Shown here piece after piece: positions 24,711 to 32,871 of a stretch of 53,640 nt of DNA (its first letter is position 1; the number at the start of each line of letters is the position of its first letter). A program made the position numbers and the translations under genes. This DNA comes from Myxococcales bacterium (GTDB lineage Bacteria; Myxococcota; Myxococcia; Myxococcales; Myxococcaceae): positions 1 through 53,640 of the forward strand of contig JAUXRI010000289.1 of the NCBI GenBank assembly GCA_030681895.1, given 5' to 3'. Below the pieces are notes generated by a model, which did no database searches, was not told where the DNA came from, and was given only the letters and a program-made list of their open reading frames with translations.

Positions 24711-27122
24711 ATGGACCTCCCCTCACCTCGCGGGCTCACGCAGGCGCAGGCCGCCGCGCAGCTCGCCCTCGATGGCCCCAACGCGCTCATTCAGAAGCCA
24801 GGCACGCCCTGGTGGAAGCTGCTCGCGCACCAGTTCACCTCGCCGCTCATCTGGCTCCTCATCGCCGCGGCCATCATCTCGGGCGTGCTCGGCGAGGTCG
24901 TCGAAGCCATCGCCATCATCGCCATCGTGCTCCTCAACGCGGCCGTGGGCTTCGTGCAGGAGTTTCGCGCGCAGGCCTCGGTGCTGGCGCTTCGTGCGTT
25001 GACGTCGCCCCGCGCGCGAGTGGAGCGAGACGGCGCGCCGTCGCTGGTGCCGGCCACCGACGTCGTGGTGGGTGACCTGCTGGTGCTCGAGAGCGGTGAC
25101 GTCGTCGCTGCCGATGCCCAGCTGCTCGAGGCCCACAGCCTGACGACGGTCGAGGCCGCGCTGACAGGAGAGAGCCAGCCGAGCGAGAAGTCCGCCACCG
25201 CGGCGCCGCCCGATGCGCCGCTCGCAGAACAACGCAGCCGGCTCTTCATGGGCACGCCCGTCGCGACTGGCACGGGGCGCGCCATCGTCACTGCCACCGG
25301 ACAGCGCACCGAGCTGGGGAAGATTGCGACGCTGCTCGACACCGCGACCGAGCAGAAGACGCCGCTGCAGGTGCAGCTCGAGAAGGTGAGCCGCGTGCTG
25401 ATGCTGGTGTGCCTGGCGGTGGTGGCGCTCGTCGCGGGCCTCGGCGCCATTCGTGGGCTGCCGTGGCTCGAGGTGTGGGTGTCATCCGTCTCGCTTGCGG
25501 TGGCCGTGGTGCCAGAGGGGCTGCCCGCCGTCGTCACCATCGCGCTCGCCATCGGCGTCAGGCGCATGGCCACGCAGCACGTTCTCGTGCGCCGCTTGAG
25601 CGCGGTCGAGACCCTCGGCAGTGCAACCGTCATCGTGACCGACAAGACGGGCACGCTCACGACGGGAAAGATGGAGCTGCGCGAAGTCTGGGGTGACGAG
25701 ACGAAGGTGCTGACGGCCGCGGTGGCGAACGTCGAGGCCGCGCTCGACCCGGACGGCGCGTGGGGCGTGGGAGACCCGACCGAGCTCGCCCTGCTCGTCG
25801 CCGCGAAGAAGAAGGGGTTGTCGGTCGACGCAGACCCGAAGAACCCGCGCGTTCACGTCAACCCGTTCGACGCCGAGCGAAAGCGCATGAGCGTGCTCCA
25901 CGCCGACGGGGTGTTGTCGGTGAAGGGCGCGCCGAAGACGGTGCTCCCCTTGTGCGTCGCGGGCACCGACGGCGCGGTCGAAGCCACGAAGGCGCTCGCG
26001 ACGAAGGGCCTGCGCGTGCTGGCCGTCGCGACCGGTACAGGAAAAGTGGAAGAGGGGCTGACGCTCCTGGGGCTCGTCGGCATCGCAGACCCGCCGCGGC
26101 CCGAGGCGACCGCCGCCGTCGAGACCGCGCGCAAGGCCGGCATCCGCACGGTGATGGCGACGGGCGACGCGAAGGACACCGCCGAGGCCATCGCCAAAGA
26201 GATGGGCGTGCTCCGGGACGGTGACGACGCCAGCGCCATCGTGCACGCGCGGGTGACGCCCGAAGCGAAGCTGCTCCTGGTGCGCGAGCTCACCGCGAAG
26301 GGCGACGTGGTGGCCATGGTGGGCGACGGCACCAACGACGCGCCCGCGCTCAAAGAGGCGCACATCGGCATCGCCATGGGCGTCGGTGGCAGCGAGGTGA
26401 CGCGCGAGGCGGCCGACCTGGTGCTGGCTGACGACAACTTCGCGAGCATCGTCGCGGCCGTGAAAGAAGGGCGCGGCATCTTCGACAACATCCAGAAGAC
26501 GCTCAGCTTCCTGCTCGCAGGCAACGCAGGCGAGCTGCTGACGCTCTTCGTCGCGGCGGCCGTGGGCTGGCCGTTGCCGCTGCTCCCGCTGCAGTTGTTG
26601 TGGGTGAACCTGGTGACCGACGGCCTCCCCGCGCTCGCGCTGGTGATGGACCCGGCCGGAGACGAGGTGCTCGAGCGCCCACCACGAGACCCGGCGCGCC
26701 CGATTCTCGGCCGCCGTGAGTGGGTGAACGTCGCGCTGCTCGGCACCCTGGTCGCGGCCGTCACGCTCACCGCCTTCATGATCGCCCGGGCCAACGACAC
26801 CCTGGCGCACGCGCGCACCGTGGCCTTCTCGACCCTCGTCTTCACGCAGCTCTTCAACGCCTTCGGGGCCCGCAGCTTCACCCGCACCTTCATCGAGGTC
26901 GGCTCGTTCACGAACCTGCGCCTCGTCGGCGTGGTGGTGGTGACGGCGCTGCTCCAGCTCGGCCTGCTGGCATTGCCAGTGACGCAGCAGCTCTTCGGGC
27001 TGGGGCCGTTCAGCTGGCGCGTGGTGGGCGAGAGCGCGGTGGCGGGCGTCATTCCGCTCGTCGTCGTCGAGCTGACGAAGGTCGTTCGTAAACACCTCGG
27101 ACGCAAGGCGCCGGCAGCGTGA
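24711..27122 (+). CDS. P2-type cation-transporting P-type ATPase (calcium-pump-like)
   Basis: An 803-residue ATP-driven cation pump. Motifs in order: TGES at residues 152-155 (actuator), PEGLP at 268-272 in the fourth helix (the ion-binding signature of Ca2+/SERCA-like pumps), phosphorylated Asp311 in DKTGTLT, KGAPK, and GDGTNDAPA at 538-546. About ten transmembrane helices flank these. WVNLVTDGLPALAL in the sixth helix fits a P2A-like pump. The nucleotide-binding domain is short, making the protein about 100 residues smaller than typical family members. Such small pumps often sit with universal-stress or redox genes. The next gene overlaps its stop (GTGA). Confidence 0.92.
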   Translation: MDLPSPRGLTQAQAAAQLALDGPNALIQKPGTPWWKLLAHQFTSPLIWLLIAAAIISGVLGEVVEAIAIIAIVLLNAAVGFVQEFRAQASVLALRALTSPRARVERDGAPSLVPATDVVVGDLLVLESGDVVAADAQLLEAHSLTTVEAALTGESQPSEKSATAAPPDAPLAEQRSRLFMGTPVATGTGRAIVTATGQRTELGKIATLLDTATEQKTPLQVQLEKVSRVLMLVCLAVVALVAGLGAIRGLPWLEVWVSSVSLAVAVVPEGLPAVVTIALAIGVRRMATQHVLVRRLSAVETLGSATVIVTDKTGTLTTGKMELREVWGDETKVLTAAVANVEAALDPDGAWGVGDPTELALLVAAKKKGLSVDADPKNPRVHVNPFDAERKRMSVLHADGVLSVKGAPKTVLPLCVAGTDGAVEATKALATKGLRVLAVATGTGKVEEGLTLLGLVGIADPPRPEATAAVETARKAGIRTVMATGDAKDTAEAIAKEMGVLRDGDDASAIVHARVTPEAKLLLVRELTAKGDVVAMVGDGTNDAPALKEAHIGIAMGVGGSEVTREAADLVLADDNFASIVAAVKEGRGIFDNIQKTLSFLLAGNAGELLTLFVAAAVGWPLPLLPLQLLWVNLVTDGLPALALVMDPAGDEVLERPPRDPARPILGRREWVNVALLGTLVAAVTLTAFMIARANDTLAHARTVAFSTLVFTQLFNAFGARSFTRTFIEVGSFTNLRLVGVVVVTALLQLGLLALPVTQQLFGLGPFSWRVVGESAVAGVIPLVVVELTKVVRKHLGRKAPAA

Positions 27123-29059
27123 CCCCTGCGACAACGACCGACCGCTCCATCAAAGTGAAGCAGTCGAAGAAGTGCGTCCCTCGGAGACATCGGGGCATGA
27201 GGAGTGCAAAACGGGCCCGCATGAGACGTGCGTTGCGCTGGTCTGCGCTGGTGCTGGTGGTGCTGCTGCTCGTCAGCATCGGCGGGTTGAACGTGTTGCT
27301 GGCCACCAACTGGCCAAAGCAGTGGATGAACGGCGACCCCGACCATTTGCGCGTCAGCTACGGCCGCGCGTGGACGCTCTGGCCGCCGCTGGCGATTCAC
27401 CTCGAAGACCTCGACCTGTCGTTCCAGGACCCCGACAGCCAGGTGCAACTTCAGGGCGCGCACGTCTCTGGCTACATCTCGCCCTGGGCGCTGCTGTCGC
27501 TGCGGCTGCAGGCACGAGGGGTGACCGCCTCGGGAGTCGTCTTCAAGTTGAGGCCTCGCGTCCTCCCCGGTGACGAGACCGTGCACCGCGAGTGGCTGCC
27601 GGCCATCGACGGCTTCCCTTCGCCCGACAAGGTGCCGGGTGAGGCCTGGCCCGAGCTCATCACCTTCGACTTGCGCGCCATGCAGCTGACCGACGTGCGT
27701 GAGGTGTGGGTCGGCGAGGTGCGCTACCGCGGCGCCACCGCCCTCTCGGGCGGCATGGTGTTCGAGCCGCTGCGCGCGCTGATGCTCGACGACATCGCCA
27801 TCACCGACGCCAACGGCGTGTTGACCCGCGGCGACCAGACCCTGCTGACGCTGACGTCTCTCTCGGCCCGCGCCGACCTCGACCGGCTCGCCTTCAAGGA
27901 CGCCAGCGTGATGGACCTGAAGAAGCTGACCGCGAACGTCACGCTCATCGGCGAGCTCGACTCGGCCTACGCAGCGAACTTCGCCGTGCGGAGCGTGCCG
28001 TGGCTCAGCGTGGGCGGCGCCGACGGCCTCGTCACGGCCGACGTGCGGCTGGTGCGTGGCGTGCTGCAAGACGGCAGCTCCCTGGTCTCGAAGGCGCCCG
28101 GAGTGAGGCTGACGACGCCCTTCGTCTCGTTGCGCGGCCAGGGCGAGGTCAAGCTCACGGCCGCCGAGGGCATTCGTCGACTCGAGCTCGTGCTGCTGGG
28201 CCCCACGCTGACCGGTTCGGACAAGACGCCGTGGATGAAGGCCGAGCGTTTCCGCCTGCTCTCGAAGGGGCCCGCCGACCTCACCGCACCTGACGTCTTC
28301 GACGGTGTGCTGACGCTGTCCGAGGCGCACGCAGACGACCTGCGCTTCCTCAACCGGTTCCTCCCGAAGAGCACCGGGCTCTCCATCGTGAAGGGCGACG
28401 GGCTCGTCAACGCCACCCTCGCCATCGACAGCTCCACCTCGAAGGGCTCCGGCGAAGTCGAGGCGACCTTCAGCAAGCTCGAGCTGGCCAGTCGTGTCTC
28501 ACGCCTCGTGGGGAAGGCGGAAGTGAAGGCGCACCTGCGCTCCATCGACCTCGCCACCGGCGTGATGCGGCTCGACGGCAGCTCGTTCGAGTTCACCGAC
28601 GCCACCGTGTTCGCCGACCAACGCCGCTACGACGGCTTCTGGTTCAAGGCGCGCGTGCCCGAGCTGACCCTCTCGGTCGACGGCCCCGTGCGCACGACGG
28701 CCACGATTGCCTTCGAGGTGCAACACCTGCAGCCGGTGATGGGCCTGGTCGAGGCGCAGGTGCCGGTGCCGTTCCCGGTGCGGCTCATGTCGGAGCACCA
28801 CGACGTCTCGTTCACCGCCGCGCTCAGCGTCGCGCCCGACGTCATCGAGGTGAACGACGTGCGCGTGCACGCCGAGGCGCTCGATGTCTGGGCCGACCTC
28901 GCCGTGCGCGAGAATTCGCCAGGCGTGTGGGGCGCGGTGCTGGTGAAGTCGATGCCCGTCATCGCCGCGCTCGAGCTGCGAGGTGTCGACCAGAAGACGG
29001 TGCTGGCCGACGCGGTGCCGTGGTTCCACAAGTGGCGCGCCGCGCAGACGAAACGCTGA
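27119..29059 (+). CDS. AsmA/DUF748-like single-pass envelope protein
   Basis: Up to 646 residues: a strongly basic N-terminus, one transmembrane helix (LVLVVLLLVSIGGLNVLLA, about residues 45-63 from the GTG) and a long extracytoplasmic, beta-rich body of repeated amphipathic strands with few Cys. This resembles AsmA/YhdP-type or DUF748 proteins that bridge the periplasm and influence outer-membrane lipids. GTG 27119 overlaps the ATPase stop by four bases; ATG 27197, preceded by GGAG at 12 bases, would give a shorter and more conventional membrane anchor and may be the real start. It converges with the haem-protein gene. The family call is by layout, not by a diagnostic motif. Confidence 0.65.
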   Translation: MTPATTTDRSIKVKQSKKCVPRRHRGMRSAKRARMRRALRWSALVLVVLLLVSIGGLNVLLATNWPKQWMNGDPDHLRVSYGRAWTLWPPLAIHLEDLDLSFQDPDSQVQLQGAHVSGYISPWALLSLRLQARGVTASGVVFKLRPRVLPGDETVHREWLPAIDGFPSPDKVPGEAWPELITFDLRAMQLTDVREVWVGEVRYRGATALSGGMVFEPLRALMLDDIAITDANGVLTRGDQTLLTLTSLSARADLDRLAFKDASVMDLKKLTANVTLIGELDSAYAANFAVRSVPWLSVGGADGLVTADVRLVRGVLQDGSSLVSKAPGVRLTTPFVSLRGQGEVKLTAAEGIRRLELVLLGPTLTGSDKTPWMKAERFRLLSKGPADLTAPDVFDGVLTLSEAHADDLRFLNRFLPKSTGLSIVKGDGLVNATLAIDSSTSKGSGEVEATFSKLELASRVSRLVGKAEVKAHLRSIDLATGVMRLDGSSFEFTDATVFADQRRYDGFWFKARVPELTLSVDGPVRTTATIAFEVQHLQPVMGLVEAQVPVPFPVRLMSEHHDVSFTAALSVAPDVIEVNDVRVHAEALDVWADLAVRENSPGVWGAVLVKSMPVIAALELRGVDQKTVLADAVPWFHKWRAAQTKR

Positions 29060-29068
29060 CCCCTCGTG

Positions 29069-29533
29069 CTACCGGGCCGAGCGCTCGCTCGAAGGCGTGC
29101 GAATCGCGGTGCGCCCGACGACCTCCAGCGCCTCGATGAGCGCCGCCCGCTCGGCGACCGACAGCTTCGCGTCGTGGTGGAGCGGCAGGTAGATGGCCAT
29201 CGGCATCTCGCCCTCGCGCACCTCTTTCGCCGCCTCGTGGGCTTCGCGCTGCGGCATGTCCCACTCCGAGAAGTTCAGCTGACGACGGCCCTCCATCGTG
29301 TCGCGGACGACCAGCCACGACACCGGCGCGACGTGCGAGTACCACGGCCATTTCGTCTCGTTGCTGTGGCAGTCGAAGCAGGCCCGCACGGCGACGGCCC
29401 GAGCGCCCGGCGGCCACGTCGGCTCGGCCGTCACCGGGGGGTTCGTGTGCTGCCGCCCGTACGGCACCAGCTGAATGAGCAGCAGTGCAGCCACCAGCAC
29501 CAACGCGCCACGGCCCAACCACGTCGTTTTCAT
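29069..29533 (-). CDS. Haem-binding (c-type, CxxCH) membrane-anchored protein
   Basis: A 154-residue protein with an N-terminal membrane anchor or signal (LGRGALVLVAALLLIQLVPYG) and one CFDCH haem c attachment site near residues 52-56, followed by SNETKWPWYSHVAPVSWLV. This is the characteristic pattern of the haem-binding domain family (PF14376-type) found alone or with cytochrome peroxidases. The downstream NFSEWDMPQ phrase also fits. It should sit in the periplasm with covalently bound haem and take part in redox or electron transfer. A sigma-54-like promoter at 29576-29591 precedes it, leaving a leader of about 32 bases. Confidence 0.87.
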   Translation of the reverse strand: MKTTWLGRGALVLVAALLLIQLVPYGRQHTNPPVTAEPTWPPGARAVAVRACFDCHSNETKWPWYSHVAPVSWLVVRDTMEGRRQLNFSEWDMPQREAHEAAKEVREGEMPMAIYLPLHHDAKLSVAERAALIEALEVVGRTAIRTPSSERSAR

Positions 29534-29575
29534 GTCTCGCGCCTCTCGTTGCCGTCATCGGCCCCCATGCCCGGT

Positions 29576-29591
29576 TGCAACCACCGCTCCA
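29576..29591 (-). promoter_or_regulatory. Sigma-54-like promoter of the haem-binding protein gene
   Basis: On the minus strand TGGAGCGGTGGTTGCA matches 10 of 12 defined positions, with a perfect TTGCA -12 element. It is back-to-back with the plus-strand element at 29603-29618. Confidence 0.5.
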
Positions 29592-29602
29592 CGCCGCTTC
29601 CG

Positions 29603-29618
29603 TGGCGCGTGCCCTGCA
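29603..29618 (+). promoter_or_regulatory. Sigma-54-like promoter of the ECF sigma-factor gene
   Basis: TGGCGCGTGCCCTGCA matches 10 of 12 defined positions. Its start near 29629 would leave a leader of about 49 bases before the ECF gene. Only 11 bases separate it from the divergent promoter. Confidence 0.5.
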
Positions 29619-29677
29619 GCGCTCTGCGTCCGACGTGACGCCACGTGGCTCGGGCATCGTCCGGTGATTGGAGAATA

Positions 29678-30238
29678 ATGACTGTCGCGACGGTGCCCGA
29701 CGAAGACCTGATGGAGCGGCTTCAGGCGGGCGATCGCCACGCGCTCGGGCTGCTGTTCGTGCGTCACGTTCGCGGACTGCGGGAGCTGCTCTCACGCATC
29801 GTTCGGGACCGCACCCTCGCGGAGGACCTGGTGCAGACGACCTTCTTGTCGGTGCTGCGGTCGTCGCGCCGATACCAACGCCATCGGAAGGTCGCGCCGT
29901 GGCTCAACGGCATCGCCACCAACGCCGCGCGCGATTCGCTGCGCCGAACGAGGCGCTCCGCCGAGGTGCTGAGGCTGACGGCCAGCGACGCGGCGCTCGA
30001 CCAGAGTGAACAACCACCGCTGTCGGAGCCGTCACATCGACGCGCCCTCGAGCGGGCCTTCGCGCGCCTGCCCGAGCCTCAACGGGAGTGTGTCGTGCTG
30101 CACCGGCTCGAGCACCTGTCCTTCGCGCAGATCGCCGGGCAGCTCGGCATCAGCGAGACCGCCGCGCGGCTTCGGGCGCACCGCGGGTACCGGCACTTGC
30201 GGCTCCTCCTCCTGGAGCATGTCGAAGCGAGGCGCTGA
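29678..30238 (+). CDS. ECF-type RNA polymerase sigma factor
   Basis: A 186-residue sigma-70 family member with only regions 2 and 4. Region 2 spans about residues 10-85 (RDRTLAEDLVQTTFLSVL is the core-binding helix and APWLNGIATNAARDSLRR the -10 recognition part). Region 4 spans about 125-180 (RLPEPQRECVVLHRLEHLS, then the helix-turn-helix FAQIAGQLGISETAARLRAHRGYRHL). ATG 29678 is chosen because GGAG lies five bases upstream; an earlier in-frame start lacks a ribosome-binding site. No anti-sigma gene is adjacent, so control is probably transcriptional, and the sigma-54-like promoter upstream suggests a cascade. Confidence 0.92.
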   Translation: MTVATVPDEDLMERLQAGDRHALGLLFVRHVRGLRELLSRIVRDRTLAEDLVQTTFLSVLRSSRRYQRHRKVAPWLNGIATNAARDSLRRTRRSAEVLRLTASDAALDQSEQPPLSEPSHRRALERAFARLPEPQRECVVLHRLEHLSFAQIAGQLGISETAARLRAHRGYRHLRLLLLEHVEARR

Positions 30239-30247
30239 TCCAATCGC

Positions 30248-30258
30248 TCGAATTGATG
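30248..30258 (+). promoter_or_regulatory. Putative activator-binding site TCGAATTGATG
   Basis: Matches the recurring TCACAWTGATG element at 9 of 11 positions and lies 63 bp upstream of the sigma-54-like promoter at 30321. It overlaps a weak hairpin (GGAGG/CCTCC, 30258-30271) that could end the ECF transcript. Confidence 0.4.
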
Positions 30259-30320
30259 GAGGTGTGCCTCCTTCTGACAAAGCGCGGTGCCAAGCCGACG
30301 ATGTTGCTGTCCTGCCCGTG

Positions 30321-30336
30321 TGGCCTCGCAGTTGCT
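30321..30336 (+). promoter_or_regulatory. Sigma-54-like promoter of the DUF4398/OmpA operon
   Basis: TGGCCTCGCAGTTGCT has a perfect TGGC and a perfect TTGCT with exact spacing (9 of 12 defined positions). A start near 30347 leaves a leader of about 51 bases containing AGGAG before ATG 30398. Confidence 0.55.
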
Positions 30337-30397
30337 GAGGCCCGTGGTCACCGGCGGACGATTCGGTCCGTCTCCACCCCTCACGTCAGGAGTCGTC

Positions 30398-30751
30398 ATG
30401 CCTTCACGATGGATGAACGCGCTCGCGCTGGTCGGCCTCACCAGCGCTTGTGCCACCACTCAACTTGCCAGCGGTCGTCTGGAACGCACCGAAGCCAGCA
30501 TTCGCGCCGCTGAAGAAGTCGGCGCGCTCGCGGTGCCCGATGCGCGGCTCCACCTGCAGCTCGCGAAGGACCAGACGGCGCAAGCCCGCAAGCTGGCCGA
30601 CGATGGCGACGAGCGCGCCGGGGTGATGCTCACGCGCGCCCAGGCCGACGCCGACCTCGCCGTGGCGCTCGCTCGCGAAGCCACCGCCCACAACGAGGCG
30701 GCTCGCGCCACGGAAGACCTCAAGGCCGTCAAGGCGCGAGGCACCCCATGA
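30398..30751 (+). CDS. DUF4398-type small lipoprotein
   Basis: A 117-residue exported protein. The signal ends in LTSAC (Cys18), a slightly unusual lipobox. The mature part is two long helices rich in Ala, Arg, Asp and Glu (ASIRAAEEVGALAVPDARLH, then LAKDQTAQARKLADDGDERA), the pattern of DUF4398. AGGAG lies six bases before the ATG. Its stop overlaps an ATG of the OmpA-family gene (ATGA), and DUF4398-OmpA gene pairs are frequent in proteobacteria and myxobacteria. It is likely a periplasmic or outer-membrane partner of the OmpA protein. Confidence 0.85.
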   Translation: MPSRWMNALALVGLTSACATTQLASGRLERTEASIRAAEEVGALAVPDARLHLQLAKDQTAQARKLADDGDERAGVMLTRAQADADLAVALAREATAHNEAARATEDLKAVKARGTP

Positions 30752-30774
30752 AAACCACTTTCCGGAGACTCACC

Positions 30775-31710
30775 ATGAAACCCAGCTCACTCCTCCTCGT
30801 GTTGCCGCTCCTCGGCGCGTGCGCCAGCGTGGCGCCTGCGCAGCTCGTCGATGCTCGACGCGCCTACGACGTCGCGAACCAGGGGCTCGCCGCGAAGCTG
30901 TCGCCGACCGACCTCTACGACGCCAAGAAGATGCTCGACCAGGCGAACGCAGAGTTCGAAGCCAACGGCGACACCACCGCCACGCGTGACTACGCCTACG
31001 TCGCCATGCGCAAGGTGCAGTTCGCCGACGTCACCGCGCGCACCGCCGCCGACCGCGAGCTCGTCGCCTCGGCCGGCCGCCAGGGCGTCGTCGTTCGTGA
31101 CGCGCAAGCCGTCGCCAGCAAGGGCGCGCTCGCCGACGCCCGTGGCCAGTTGAAAGACGAGCGGGCCGCGTTCAACGAGACGGCGACCGGGCTTCGCGCC
31201 GCCAACACCGCGCAGGGGCAGGAGCTTGAGAAGTCTGCCGCGATGCTCGAGGCCGAGAAGGCCGCTCGCGCGACGTCCGAGGCCAGGCTCGCTGGCGCCA
31301 TGAAGGACCTCGCCACCATCGCCGCCGTCAAAGAAGAGTCGCGCGGCCTCGTCATCACGATGAATGGCAGCGTCTTGTTCGCCTCGGGCGCCTTCGCGCT
31401 GCTCGAGACCGCGAAGACCCGCCTTGACCAGGTCGCCATCGCGCTGAAGGCCCAGGACGGAGACCGCAAGATGACGGTCGAAGGCCACACCGACAGCATG
31501 GGCTCCGACTCGACGAACCAGCCGCTCTCGCTCAACCGGGCGAATGCGGTGCGCGAGTACCTCGTCAACAAGGGCGTCGACGCCGCGCGCATCTCGGCCG
31601 TCGGCATGGGCTCGAAGACGCCGCTGGTTCCCAACTCCAACGCCGAGAACCGCGCGAACAACCGTCGCGTCGAGATTGTCGTCTCGCCCGGCTCCGTCAC
31701 GCAGCGCTGA
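30775..31710 (+). CDS. OmpA-family peptidoglycan-binding lipoprotein with N-terminal DUF4398 domain
   Basis: A 311-residue lipoprotein. The signal ends in LGAC (Cys16). Residues about 20-90 are a DUF4398-like helical pair, followed by a coiled coil (LKDERAAFNETATGLRAAN to about residue 185). The C-terminal 115 residues are an OmpA/Pal domain: FASGAFALLE, GHTDSMGSDSTNQPLSLNRA, and NRANNRRVEIVV with the peptidoglycan-contacting Asp and Arg. It tethers the outer membrane to the cell wall. ATG 30775 is preferred (CGGAG eight bases before, normal signal length); ATG 30748, which overlaps the previous stop, would add nine residues. It converges with the permease gene. Confidence 0.9.
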   Translation: MKPSSLLLVLPLLGACASVAPAQLVDARRAYDVANQGLAAKLSPTDLYDAKKMLDQANAEFEANGDTTATRDYAYVAMRKVQFADVTARTAADRELVASAGRQGVVVRDAQAVASKGALADARGQLKDERAAFNETATGLRAANTAQGQELEKSAAMLEAEKAARATSEARLAGAMKDLATIAAVKEESRGLVITMNGSVLFASGAFALLETAKTRLDQVAIALKAQDGDRKMTVEGHTDSMGSDSTNQPLSLNRANAVREYLVNKGVDAARISAVGMGSKTPLVPNSNAENRANNRRVEIVVSPGSVTQR

Positions 31711-31713
31711 GCT

Positions 31714-32781
31714 TCACTTCTTCACTTCAGCGGGTGGCTCCGTCGCGACGATGGAGCCACCCGTCGCAGGCTCGAGGCTCTCTCTGAAGAGCTCCACCGC
31801 CTCCATCGTCAAGCGCACCACGAGTGGCCCCAGCAGGGCGCCCCAGGTGCCGAACGCCGCGAGCCCTCCGAAGACCGAGACGAACACCAGGAACATCGGC
31901 ATCTGCAGGGCGCCCCAGCGCGAGAAGAGCGGGCGCAGCAGGTTGTCGACCGAGCCGATGACGACGACCCCCAACGCCACGAGAATCACGCCGCGCCCGG
32001 GCCGCCCCGTGAGGAACAGGCCCAGCGCGATGGGGCCCCAGATGAGCGCCGTGCCGACGAAGGGAATCACCGAGGCCACGCCCGTGATGGGGCCCAGCAC
32101 CCACGCCCGCGGGACGCCGAGGCTCGCGTAGATGATGGTCGCGGCGAGTCCCTGCGCGAGCGTCGTCAGCCCGACGCCCACCAACAACCCGCGCCCCGTC
32201 TCGTGAAACGCCGCGCTGAGGCGCTCTCCCACGTTGGGACGGAACGGCGAGTTGCGCTGCATCCACTTCCACAGCCCTTCACCGTCGACGAGCATCGCGT
32301 AGGCACCGCCGAAGTAGAGGAAGAGCCCGATGAGGGCGGCGGCCGCGGCGCCGGCGATGGTGCTGAGCAGGTCGAACCCCTCCATGCCCGAGCGCTTCAC
32401 CAGGTTCGTCACGTCTGCCAGCGACGAGGGGAGCGCGTTCGGCGAGTCGGGCGACGAGAGGATGCCTTCGAGTGCGCTGCGTGCCGACGACGAGGCCTGC
32501 ACCATCGCCACGAGCTCCTTCGCACCGGCGACGACGCCCACGACGAGCAGGCTCACCGGCAGCGCCACCACGATGAAGAGGAGCAACGACAGCACCGCCG
32601 CCGCACGCTGCCGCCCGCGCAGCCCACGCTGAAAGCGCAGCAACATCGGCTTGGTGAGCGCCGCAGTCCACACGGCGAGGAGCAGGGGAGGCCACAACGG
32701 CAGGAACACGAACATCGAGGCCACCACCAGGCCCAGGGTCAGCCAGGCCAGGGCGGTGAGGCGGGGGGTCGGTTCAGTCAC
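31714..32781 (-). CDS. AI-2E/PerM-family membrane transporter
   Basis: A 355-residue multi-pass membrane protein with about seven to eight helices in the AI-2E (UPF0118) arrangement: two N-terminal helices, a third after RQRAAAVLSLLLF, a soluble insertion (about residues 100-165), and a C-terminal bundle with the conserved PRAWVLGPITGVASVIPFVGTAL-type stretch. Members export small molecules or ions; substrate cannot be predicted. GTG 32781, preceded by TGGAG at eight bases, is preferred over an upstream start that adds an Arg-rich leader. It lies 90 bases downstream of the BON-domain gene and probably shares its transcript. Confidence 0.88.
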   Translation of the reverse strand: MTEPTPRLTALAWLTLGLVVASMFVFLPLWPPLLLAVWTAALTKPMLLRFQRGLRGRQRAAAVLSLLLFIVVALPVSLLVVGVVAGAKELVAMVQASSSARSALEGILSSPDSPNALPSSLADVTNLVKRSGMEGFDLLSTIAGAAAAALIGLFLYFGGAYAMLVDGEGLWKWMQRNSPFRPNVGERLSAAFHETGRGLLVGVGLTTLAQGLAATIIYASLGVPRAWVLGPITGVASVIPFVGTALIWGPIALGLFLTGRPGRGVILVALGVVVIGSVDNLLRPLFSRWGALQMPMFLVFVSVFGGLAAFGTWGALLGPLVVRLTMEAVELFRESLEPATGGSIVATEPPAEVKK

Positions 32782-32871
32782 GGTCAGGTCTCCAGCCGAT
32801 GAGTTCAAACGAAACGTCCCGGCGAGCCTCGTGGCCCGTCGGGAGCGGATTCGACGCAACCAGGGCGCGTG

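Noticed and set aside
25482..28330. Long minus-strand frames opposite the ATPase and AsmA-like genes
   Set aside because: Composition dominated by Arg, His, Ala and Gln, with no domain, against intact P-type ATPase motifs on the plus strand.
30258..30271. GGAGG/CCTCC hairpin as terminator of the ECF gene
   Set aside because: Only a 5-bp stem and two T after it. Mentioned with the operator site and not listed as a separate terminator.
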